This document shows, in pieces, positions 1 through 6,568 of a DNA stretch of 64,000 nucleotides. Positions within the stretch are counted from its first letter, which is position 1. Each line of letters begins with the position of its first letter. The stretch comes from Leptospiraceae bacterium. Its GTDB lineage: Bacteria > Spirochaetota > Leptospiria > Leptospirales > Leptospiraceae. The position numbers were made by a program, and so were the translations under genes. Under the pieces are notes generated by a model, which ran no database searches, was not told the origin of the DNA, and saw only the letters and a list, made by a program, of their open reading frames with translations. The stretch covers positions 32,501 through 96,500 of the forward strand of contig JACKPC010000003.1 in the NCBI GenBank assembly GCA_024233835.1, written 5' to 3'.

Positions 1-1691
1 AAAACCAAAGCCAGTTCTTGAAGCCTTTCCACCAAAGAGTTCTGTATTAGCAAATAATGCATTTACTCTTACCGGAAATGCATTAAAGGAACTCTTTCCT
101 CCAAAAATATCGTCTTCAGCAAACCATGCATCTATAAGATTTAAGGCATAAAACCCTAAAAGAGAAAGGGAGGCAGCATAGGTTGCATTCGATGCCGAGT
201 TAGCTGAGTTCAATACTTGCCTTGACTGGGACCAGAGAGCAATAGTCGCAAGACCGTTCGGAGCAAAAAGAAGGATAGGTTGAGAGTTGTTATAAGAATT
301 TTTATAACTTTTATAAGAATTATAGTTACTGTAGGTATAGCTTGCCAGAAGAACTGTTCCAACTCCCATAATCCCCGATCTCCAACTATGCTTTTTCACA
401 TATTGCCCGAGACCGGGTAAGTAAGATGAACGCAAAAGAAATTGGGCTTTTAATTTTGTACTATATTTAGAAACCTTTGGTGGCTCATAAATCTTTGTCT
501 TTTTACTTAGGCTAAGAGCTATATCTCCAAATGTTTCTCCATTCGTTTTTACAAATGGTTTTTGTTCCTTATTATTCTTCAATGACCAATCACGAACTCT
601 AATTTCTACATAACTTCTTAGCTCACTAAAAGAAACTACACCATCTCTGTCCCTATCTCCCTTCCCTTCAAGTGCCTCTATTAAATATTTAGTAAAAACT
701 CCATTTTCTTTGTCCTCATAGCTAAACTTTCCCTCACCGGTAGAATAAAAAATGGCAGAAATTTGAGCTCTGTCATAACTCACATCTAAAAGTGGATCGG
801 TGTTACTTCCAACCCCTTTAGCTTCCTGCACCTGCTGCCGGCAAGCATCAAGGATTAGAAGTGATTTCTGAATATTTTTTCTTTTAATTCTATCCAATAT
901 CCATTCCACATCTAAAGCCGTTCTAAACTTACTACGAAATCTGGTGTCTGTAGCCAGAAGATAGCCTTTTTTCGTTTTTGGATCAGAAACTCCGTGACCC
1001 GAAAAAAAGAAAACAAAGAGATCATTACTTCTTGCTCTTTTAAGTATGAAGTCTATTTTTTCTTCAATATTAATTTTACTCGCATGAAGTGTATTACTCG
1101 GGTGATAGCTATCAGTTAGGGTAGCTACATAATCAAATTTGCCATTTTCATGCAAAACTCTGGAAAACTCTTCTGCATCAAACCTGGCTTTTTTTAGATC
1201 CCCGATTTCATTGTCATTGTATTTATTTATTCCTACTACTATAGCAAAACGGCGATAACCCTGTTTCTTCTCAAAGCGAAAAACTTTATTTGCCCATTTA
1301 TTGGGAACAATACGGACTCCGCGAGCTTTGAAAAGTTCATCTTCTTCTTTCCCTTTATCAATTACCGAAGTTTTTTCTGCTATATTTGAAGTTTTATGTT
1401 CGGGGATTGTGGCACCTGTTTTACCCTGAGAAGTATTTTTTTCTAAAGGCTCCGCTTTAACAGGTGTATTATTTTCAGGCTTATTAGCAGATGTAGGAAG
1501 AATTTTATCTGTAGGTGAATTGACTCTTCTTTGGGAGACTGTACGATAATTTCTTTAGAAACTTTAGTTTCCTTAGTTTCGTTGACTTCCTTATTAAAAC
1601 CTTCTTTGCTGTTTGTTTGAGCCCATAAACTTACCAGAAGGTAATTTAGAAAAAAAAGAAATAGCATTGTTTTTTTTCTCAATTCTAACAT
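1..1691 (-). pseudogene. caspase-like (peptidase C14) protein with membrane tail, frameshifted and cut by window edge
   Basis: The ATG at 1691 follows a GGAG ribosome site and starts a signal peptide (MLFLFFLNYLLVSLWAQ) and a Lys/Glu-rich linker. This frame stops at 1443. The caspase domain is in another frame that is open from about 1554 to the window edge and has no usable start of its own. One indel between about 1443 and 1557 would join them. The second frame shows IVVGINKYND, the catalytic His in FFFSGHGVSD (codon 994-996) and the catalytic Cys in LILDACRQQ (841-843). It also has an EF-hand-like loop DRDRDGVVSFSEL, and a C-terminal part beginning LRSSYLPGLGQY with hydrophobic segments, like DUF5683-type tails. 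Family members are Cys proteases or sensors with an Arg/Lys preference, and the target here is unknown. The frameshift may be a real lesion or a sequence error. The C-terminus lies beyond base 1. Confidence 0.75.
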
Positions 1692-1878
1692 TGCTGGAAC
1701 TCCAAATTTCAAGATTCTTGTCCTGCTTTAAAATATAGAATTCCTATTTAAGCTACCTTTAACAAGCATTTTTTATATTAAAAATAGGTAAAAAACCTAA
1801 AAAGAGAAGTGTTTTGTATATAGTTTTTCTCTTGACCGTAAAAGTTTTAGGAAAGAGTTTATATATAGGAGGATATCC

Positions 1879-2160
1879 ATGAAAATTCAAGTATTTCTAA
1901 CCAGTTTGTTTTTATTTTTATCGAGTTGCGCGGTAAAACAAGTTACTAATGAGGATTTACAGTGCATGAATCTTAACACAAAGATAATGTGCAATTCGAA
2001 TAAGAATTGTACCTGGTCAGAGAAAAGGGAATGTATACGAATAGATCAGGATAAAGGAACACGCACCGGTTTTGAAAATGGAGCCGGTACAGCTGGTGCT
2101 CGTGGAAACTCAAAAAATATTCGCCATCCGGATGATGAAAAAGAAGATGAACATTTCTAA
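1879..2160 (+). CDS. small Cys-containing lipoprotein
   Basis: A 93-residue protein with a strong AGGAGG site 6-7 bases before the ATG. A lipoprotein signal peptide ends in the lipobox LSSC (Cys17). The mature part has four more Cys in the order LQC, IMC, KNC, REC around residues 29-52, with a CTWS patch, which suggests two disulfides in a small knot. The C-terminal 35 residues are Gly- and charge-rich and probably disordered. The role is unknown, and localisation to the periplasm or outer membrane is inferred from the lipobox. It lies divergent from the caspase-like gene and is followed by a hairpin at 2181-2200. Confidence 0.75.
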   Translation: MKIQVFLTSLFLFLSSCAVKQVTNEDLQCMNLNTKIMCNSNKNCTWSEKRECIRIDQDKGTRTGFENGAGTAGARGNSKNIRHPDDEKEDEHF

Positions 2161-2180
2161 TTAAAAAGATAACAACATAA

Positions 2181-2200
2181 AGACGCATTGCTATGCGTCT
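2181..2200 (+). terminator. hairpin after the small lipoprotein gene
   Basis: AGACGCAT and ATGCGTCT form a perfect 8-bp stem with a 4-base loop, 20 bases after the stop of the lipoprotein gene. No T run follows, so it is a transcript-end or RNA-stability hairpin rather than a textbook intrinsic terminator. Confidence 0.5.
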
Positions 2201-2320
2201 CAAGGAAGTGAATCTTGATGATAACTTCTGAGGATAAATACCAGGAGGTAGATGAGATAACATTCTTTAAAAGTCCGGTTTTATCTAAAGCTTGAAGAAC
2301 CTACCTGTTTGTCTTTCCTC

Positions 2321-2368
2321 AATTTAGGCTTTATCCTTAATTTAGGCTTTATTCTTAATTTAGGTAGG
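2321..2368. repeat. 18-bp tandem repeat, about 2.6 copies
   Basis: The unit AATTTAGGCTTTATCCTT is followed by AATTTAGGCTTTATTCTT and a partial third copy AATTTAGG. It lies in the intergenic space before the IS-split lipoprotein gene. The 18-bp period is not tied to any coding frame here, and no function is evident. Confidence 0.8.
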
Positions 2369-2748
2369 ACTCTATTTCTTTTTTATTTTCTTAGGACAGT
2401 AGTGAAAAACATATGAATTTAAGAAATGCAATAATCCTTTGTCTTTTTTTTAAGATTGTTAATTGTCGATCAATAATAAAGTCAATGGCTGAAAATGCTG
2501 AAAAACCAAAAATTGGTGGCCGGGTAGTAATTTTACATAAAGAACCCCGGGTAGGCGATTTTGCTGTTTATAATCACTTTATCCAATCTGAATTTGGTTT
2601 CCCCCGGGCAAGACGATATATTTATACGAAAAACTATTAGAACAAGAGAAATTTTTACAATCAATGATAATAATATAGGTATTCGAGAAACTACGACAAA
2701 AGTAGGTTCTGCGAAACCAGGTGACCCGAGTTATATACTAAAGGAAAA

Positions 2749-2763
2749 GTGGTTTTCGGATAA
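2749..2763 (+). repeat. left terminal inverted repeat of the IS630 element
   Basis: GTGGTTTTCGGATAA is identical to the reverse complement of 3837-3851. The match extends one base outward (A at 2748, T at 3852), and that base belongs to the target-site position. Confidence 0.9.
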
Positions 2764-2802
2764 AATATAAAGAAAACGTGGTGTGTGTACGATAATTTTA
2801 AT

Positions 2803-3861
2803 ATGGAAATCCCACTCAGCGAAGCAGACAGAATCATAATAAAGAAGATCCACAGGACAACGAAGGATAAGAGAATAGCGGATCGTATAAAGATCATTAA
2901 TCTCCTCGACAGAGGGTATAACTCAATAGAAATTGCAGCAATTTTAATGCTGGACGAAGATACGGTAAGTAACTGGAAAAAGAAATTTATTGAAAGTAAA
3001 AATATGGAGGATTGGTTGGCTTTAAATTTTATCCCCTACAAAGGAAAATTGCTGAAAACTCAGCTAATGGAATTGAAAAAATATATATCAGATTCAATTA
3101 TAATAGATTCAAAACAACTCATCCCGTATATTAAAGAAAAGTTTGGGGTAGCATATTCTGAAAGAGGAGTGAGGAATCTATTAAAACTGCTAAAATTTTC
3201 TTACAAACAATTAGTTCGAGTGAACCCTTCAGTAGAACCGGAAATTCAGAATCAATTTTATCAGGGCTTTGAGAGCTTAATCAAGAACCTGGGTAACGAT
3301 GAAGCTGTTCTTTTTTGTGACGGAGTTCATCCTCAACACAATACGCATACTAGCAAAGCATGGATACAAATAGGTACGGAAAAACATATTCCCTGTAATA
3401 CAGGGAGACAAAGACTGAATCTTAACGGTGCTTACAACCCTATTTCATCAGAAGTTTTTATAGTAGAGAGCGAAAAAGTTAATACACAATCTACTATTTT
3501 ATTATTTGATAGAATACAAGCAGAATATAAAGATAAGGCTTATATTTACATAATTACTGATAATGCACGCTATTATCTTAGCCAGGAATTAAAGAATTAC
3601 CTAAAAGACTCAAGAATCGTTATGATTCATCTTCCCCCGTATAGCCCGAATTTGAATCTGATAGAAAGGCTTTGGAAATTTATGCGTAAGAAGGTAATCA
3701 ACTCAAAATATTATCCGAATTTCTCAGGACAGGGTGGATTCAGAGAAGCTATACTGGATTTTTTTAAGAATATTCACTCCTTCAAGGATGAATTACAAAT
3801 ATTTATTGGTAAGAAAATGCAAATTCTTTACCCGGATTATCCGAAAACCACTATGCCGTGA
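2803..3861 (+). CDS. IS630-family transposase
   Basis: About 352 residues from the ATG; a GTG at 2785 would add six. The N-terminal half holds helix-turn-helix segments (SIEIAAILMLDEDTVSNWKKKF) for end binding. The C-terminal half is the DDE catalytic domain: first Asp in LFCDGVHPQHN, second in IITDNARYY, Glu in YSPNLNLIERLWKFM. Length and motifs are those of an intact IS630 transposase. The reading frame runs through the right inverted repeat, and its stop TGA (3859-3861) lies outside the element in target DNA. No good ribosome site is seen before either start, which fits the low expression typical of transposases. It is probably still functional. Confidence 0.92.
   Translation: MEIPLSEADRIIIKKIHRTTKDKRIADRIKIINLLDRGYNSIEIAAILMLDEDTVSNWKKKFIESKNMEDWLALNFIPYKGKLLKTQLMELKKYISDSIIIDSKQLIPYIKEKFGVAYSERGVRNLLKLLKFSYKQLVRVNPSVEPEIQNQFYQGFESLIKNLGNDEAVLFCDGVHPQHNTHTSKAWIQIGTEKHIPCNTGRQRLNLNGAYNPISSEVFIVESEKVNTQSTILLFDRIQAEYKDKAYIYIITDNARYYLSQELKNYLKDSRIVMIHLPPYSPNLNLIERLWKFMRKKVINSKYYPNFSGQGGFREAILDFFKNIHSFKDELQIFIGKKMQILYPDYPKTTMP
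3837..3851 (-). repeat. right terminal inverted repeat of the IS630 element
   Basis: TTATCCGAAAACCAC is the exact complement of the left repeat and is followed by the TA target dinucleotide. It encodes the last residues of the transposase. Confidence 0.9.
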
Positions 3862-4045
3862 GTATATCTTGCGAGGATTTCAATTATGGTACGAAGATTG
3901 GGAAATACTTGAATAATGACTATATGGATTTTGGGTTTTTAAACAGGCTCTTAGGGGTTTTATCTCATAGAGTGGGTGTGCAGGACAATGAATAAGAAAT
4001 AGCTACTATATAAAAATAATAAAATACTCAAATAAGGACAAAGAT

Positions 4046-4708
4046 ATGAAACGTAGATTTAAACTTTTATTTATAAAAAGCTTCGCAATTAGTGCAGGAA
4101 TTACAGCAGGTTTCTTAAGTGTCTCCCTTCTGGCAATCGCTGTAAATAATGTCAGTGTAAAAACCGACTGGACTTCCGGTTCCAGCCTGACATCCACCGA
4201 ACTGAACAATATCGGTAACGGTATCAATGTTGTCAAAGCAGCTATTGAAGGCATACCGAATTGGACAAAGGGAACAATCACAACAGATGCGGTTTATACC
4301 GAGGGCAATGTGGGGATTGGTACAGATACTCCCACGACAAAGTTAGATGTCAATGGTAACATCAACTGGTCCGTCCCCTGGACAGATTTCACCACCTCCA
4401 CCTTTGCGACTAATGTCACACATTATTCAACCAATCCAGCCTCCTGGCAGAAATGCCAATACCGTAAAATCGGAGATATCGTATATCTCCGGGGTTTAGC
4501 AACAAAAACCAGTGGCTTTGCTGCGAATGATTTGATACTGACTTTACCGTCCGGGTTTCGTCCACCATCACCTATAGCGTTTTCTTCGGTAGTCCATTGG
4601 GTTACACCCCCATCGGCGAGAGTTGATGTGTCTTCAAATGGTGAAGTAAGGGTGACTTCCGCTGCTACTCATGTGAATCTCGACGGAATAATTTTCAGTA
4701 CCAATTGA
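4046..4708 (+). CDS. secreted protein with phage tail-fibre-like repeat
   Basis: A 220-residue protein with an AAGGA site before the ATG and a signal peptide (MKRRFKLLFIKSF then a hydrophobic stretch to about residue 33). A short segment near 63-90 follows, then the motif GNVGIGTDTPTTKLDVNGN at about residues 87-105. That motif is typical of tail fibres and S74-chaperone surface proteins. The C-terminal part contains CQYRKIGDIVYLRG and LPSGFRPPSP, as in carbohydrate-contacting phage fibre tips. An exported version suggests a surface or periplasmic fibre-like protein, perhaps domesticated, but this is inference. The higher GC of the middle part compared with the flanks hints at transfer. No S74 peptidase domain is visible. 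Confidence 0.6.
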   Translation: MKRRFKLLFIKSFAISAGITAGFLSVSLLAIAVNNVSVKTDWTSGSSLTSTELNNIGNGINVVKAAIEGIPNWTKGTITTDAVYTEGNVGIGTDTPTTKLDVNGNINWSVPWTDFTTSTFATNVTHYSTNPASWQKCQYRKIGDIVYLRGLATKTSGFAANDLILTLPSGFRPPSPIAFSSVVHWVTPPSARVDVSSNGEVRVTSAATHVNLDGIIFSTN

Positions 4709-4709
4709 A

Positions 4710-4808
4710 ATGTCATGGTTTAAACTTCTATTTATAAAAAGTCGGAAGATTAAACTTGGAATGATAACAGATGCAATTCGGAGAAGCTTTTTTCTAAGTC
4801 TATGTTAG
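4710..4808 (+). pseudogene. remnant copying the 5' end of the preceding gene
   Basis: This 32-codon reading frame begins MSWFKLLFIKSRKIK. It shares FKLLFIKS with the start of the upstream fibre-like gene (MKRRFKLLFIKS), and the DNA matches almost base for base over about 20 bases. It then diverges and stops at TAG. It looks like the decayed head of a second copy. Confidence 0.45.
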
Positions 4809-4857
4809 GAAAAAATGATTTTTTTATTGATTTTCCTTAAAATCCTATTTTTCACCA

Positions 4858-4887
4858 TTGCAAAATGGCTACTGGATATACCATAAT
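4858..4887 (+). promoter_or_regulatory. candidate sigma70-type promoter
   Basis: TTGCAA (4858-4863) and CATAAT (4882-4887) are separated by 18 bases, just upstream of the ATPase stump and the GNAT gene. It could now drive the acetyltransferase. The match is moderate and was found by eye only. Confidence 0.35.
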
Positions 4888-4894
4888 ACAACAT

Positions 4895-4990
4895 ATGTAT
4901 GTTCAACGCTTGATTGAATCAAAATTAAAGGAACTTTTTAAGTATTTTCCGGTGGTTTGCTTGCAGGGGGCAGACAAGTCGGAGAAGTAA
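4895..4990 (+). pseudogene. truncated 5' end of an AAA_14/DUF4143-type ATPase
   Basis: ATG then 31 codons read MYVQRLIESKLKELFKYF followed by PVVCLQGADKSEK and a stop. This is the typical start of ATP-binding proteins of the AAA_14/DUF4143 family, which run into a Walker A such as GxRQxGKS. A one-base slip at the GGGGG run (4975-4979) would read RQVGE in the next frame, so the loop was lost by frameshift and the rest of the gene is gone. The stump ends 8 bases before the start of the GNAT gene. Confidence 0.55.
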
Positions 4991-4998
4991 AATAAAGT

Positions 4999-5637
4999 AT
5001 GGATTTATTGATACGCAATGAAACTCAAGAAGATTACCGACAGGTTGAAGAATTAACAAGAGAGGCTTTCTGGAATTTACATGTTCCGGGCTGTGATGAA
5101 CATTATTTGATTCATCTAATGCGTAGCCATCCGGATTTTTTGTCTGAACTTGATTTTGTAGCTGTTTTAGAGGATAGAATAGTTGGAAATATAATGTTTA
5201 CCAAATCTCGTTTAATTAATGAAACAAATCTAAGCATCGATACTATAACATTTGGTCCGGTAAGTGTTTTACCGGAATATCAGAAAAAAGGAATTGGCTC
5301 TGCATTAATAAAGCACTCAATCAAAAGAGCTATTGCTGAAGCTTACAAAGTAATAATTATTGAAGGACATCCTTATAATTATTGTAAGCACGGATTTGTA
5401 GGTTCGAAAAGTGTTAATGTAAGCAATTCTGAAGGTAGATTCCCATATAGTTTATTAGTTATGGAATTGAAAAAAGGATGTTTACAGAATCATGAATGGA
5501 AATTTTATCCCAGCAGTGTTTACAATTTAGATAAAAATGGCATCCATGAATATGATAAACTATTTTCACCCAAAGAGAAAGGCCATAAACCAACACAAGA
5601 AGAATATAATATAGCGAGTCATGCTTTTGTCGAATGA
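4999..5637 (+). CDS. GNAT-family N-acetyltransferase (YhbS-like)
   Basis: A 212-residue protein that starts IRNETQEDYRQVEELTREAF, the usual opening of YhbS-type GNAT enzymes. The acetyl-CoA binding motif A reads GPVSVLPEYQKKGIGSALI (about residues 88-106), with the Q/RxxGxG/A-type loop QKKGIG. After this come EGHPYNYCKHGFVGS, a family signature, and a C-terminal extension of about 50 residues. It would transfer an acetyl group from acetyl-CoA to an amine in the cytoplasm; the substrate is unknown. It sits alone between remnants, as a mobile accessory gene would. Ribosome-site match is weak (GGAGAAGTAAAATAAAGT before the ATG). Confidence 0.85.
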   Translation: MDLLIRNETQEDYRQVEELTREAFWNLHVPGCDEHYLIHLMRSHPDFLSELDFVAVLEDRIVGNIMFTKSRLINETNLSIDTITFGPVSVLPEYQKKGIGSALIKHSIKRAIAEAYKVIIIEGHPYNYCKHGFVGSKSVNVSNSEGRFPYSLLVMELKKGCLQNHEWKFYPSSVYNLDKNGIHEYDKLFSPKEKGHKPTQEEYNIASHAFVE

Positions 5638-5772
5638 GCAAGTATAATACAAAAGAAATTTTTTCTTCATGTATGGAGTTCTGTTCCAATGTCAAACTTC
5701 AAGAATGCTTTTACACTAAATGACTGTCAAATCTTTTTTGAAAATCATATGTTGGCGTAATCTCTCCATTTG

Positions 5773-5917
5773 CTACACTTCGCTAATAACATCAAATCCA
5801 CTAAAGCTACCTGTGATTTCCAGAGCGATAATGATAACATAGAGTCCCTGGTCTTTGTTTGGCATACAAAAGTAGCTGTCCTGCTTCCCTGAAAAAATAG
5901 AACGAAGCCCTACCCTA
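5773..5917 (-). pseudogene. protein-like remnant without a start codon
   Basis: On the minus strand, directly after the stop of the barrel-like gene and in another frame, the sequence stays open for about 47 codons. It reads GLRSIFSGKQDSYFCMPNKD, then QGLYVIIIALEITGSFSGFD and VISEV before a stop. The composition looks like real protein, yet no start or ribosome site is present. It may be the tail of a lost gene. I do not recognise the family, and it could still be chance. The rest of 5638-5917 shows nothing clear. Confidence 0.3.
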
Positions 5918-6514
5918 CTATAGGGAATTTAGTTTCCAGCGAAATCCATAGCTGATATAATTCGAACCACAGGTGGGCGGACAAAATACTCCGTATATCC
6001 CGGAACGATGATGGATACGCACAAAAGGAGAGGGAACATTGAGCTTGAATAAAGAAGGAGCGGAAACCTGTAATTCAAAAATCAGGAAGTTTAAAAGTTT
6101 ATTGGAATATTCGGATTCTGTGTAAGGGCTAAAAAAACTCTTTCTCGGATTTTCCAGATCCGGGTTAAACGTAGCCAGAGAAAGCCCTTCCCCAACGGCA
6201 AAACTTAAGGCAGACGTTCCGGCACCATCAAAGCGAGCCAATAGAGCTGTATTGAACTCCATGTGTTTTTGAATCCCGCTATGCCAACCCATCTGACCTT
6301 CCGCTTCCAGGGAAGTGTTCCAGAGTCTTCTATGAATCGGAACATTCAAAGCCAGAATATTTACATAGTCCTCTCTATATTTCGTTTTACCCTGTAATAA
6401 AATCTCTCCAAGGTTAGTATCCGAAAACTTCCCCCTATAATAAGAAAGATCCCAATCTTCAGCGCTAAATACAAAAAAAGGAAATAGAAAGAGAATAGAA
6501 AGAAGAAGTTTCAT
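5918..6514 (-). CDS. exported beta-barrel-like outer membrane protein, unknown family
   Basis: A 198-residue protein with a signal peptide (MKLLLSILFLFPFFVFSA) and alternating amphipathic strands to the C-terminus, ending YGFRWKLNSL, as in small outer-membrane barrels. The segment FVRIHHRSGIYG followed by FCPPTCGSNYISYGFRW recalls the His/Ser region of PagL-type lipid A deacylases, but the usual H-x-S-N pattern is not clear, so that is only a possibility. The ribosome site GGAGG lies 9 bases before the ATG and inside a hairpin (6523-6547). It is downstream of the OmpA-like lipoprotein gene on the same strand, 54 bases apart. Confidence 0.6.
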   Translation of the reverse strand: MKLLLSILFLFPFFVFSAEDWDLSYYRGKFSDTNLGEILLQGKTKYREDYVNILALNVPIHRRLWNTSLEAEGQMGWHSGIQKHMEFNTALLARFDGAGTSALSFAVGEGLSLATFNPDLENPRKSFFSPYTESEYSNKLLNFLIFELQVSAPSLFKLNVPSPFVRIHHRSGIYGVFCPPTCGSNYISYGFRWKLNSL

Positions 6515-6522
6515 ATAGATTC

Positions 6523-6547
6523 GACCTCCGGTTAATAACCGAAGGTC
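6523..6547 (-). promoter_or_regulatory. hairpin enclosing a Shine-Dalgarno sequence
   Basis: Outer arms GACCT/AGGTC and inner arms CGGTTA/TAACCG pair around a single base, with one mismatch between the two stems. On the minus strand the 3' arm holds the GGAGG of the barrel-like gene, whose ATG follows at 6514. The structure could end transcripts of the upstream gene or hide the ribosome site. Both are inferences from pairing alone. Confidence 0.5.
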
Positions 6548-6568
6548 TTTAAAAAATTGTAGTTCGGT

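Larger units (their letters stand above)
2749..3851 (+). mobile_element. IS630-family insertion sequence, 1103 bp
   Basis: The element is bounded by perfect 15-bp inverted repeats, GTGGTTTTCGGATAA at the left and its complement at the right, and holds one transposase gene. IS630 and Tc1/mariner elements insert at TA and duplicate it. The right end is followed by TA (3852-3853), while the left end is preceded by AA (2747-2748), so the left copy of the duplication seems mutated. The flanks rejoin in frame across a single TA, which fixes both ends. Confidence 0.9.
2413..3995 (+). pseudogene. lipoprotein gene split by an IS630-type element and frameshifted
   Basis: The 5' part (from 2413) encodes MNLRNAIILCLFFKIVNC, a lipobox-type signal with Cys18, then a stretch with PRVGDFAVYN. 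The frame breaks in the run CCCCC at 2601-2605. Removing one C lets it continue as FGFPGQDD... through DPSYILKE up to 2746. There the IS630 element begins. Directly after its right end, 3852-3995 is open in the matching frame (YAVSISCEDFNYG ... VQDNE, stop). Joining AAG GAA to TAT GCC at a TA target gives an uninterrupted 158-residue protein. The N-terminal GDFAVY block resembles short lipoproteins common in Leptospira, which is from memory and unverified. Function is unknown. The gene is doubly broken, by insertion and by a 1-base slip in a homopolymer. Confidence 0.8.

Noticed and set aside
1443..1557. Programmed -1 frameshift in the caspase-like gene
   Set aside because: No proper X-XXY-YYZ slippery heptamer was found in the overlap of the two frames.
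1973..2263. Minus-strand open frame opposite the small lipoprotein
   Set aside because: It is antisense to a gene with a strong ribosome site and lipobox, and its own composition is not protein-like.
3734..3916. Plus-strand frame at the end of the transposase
   Set aside because: It is a shifted frame of the transposase and the interrupted lipoprotein; the real frames there are explained.
4709..5760. Possible integron attC sites around the GNAT gene
   Set aside because: Palindromic scraps such as CATATG occur on both sides, but no RYYYAAC/GTTRRRY core pair with proper spacing was found.
5918..6514. Firm call as PagL lipid A deacylase
   Set aside because: Only a loose His/Ser similarity near the C-terminus is visible; the length and barrel look fit many small outer-membrane proteins.
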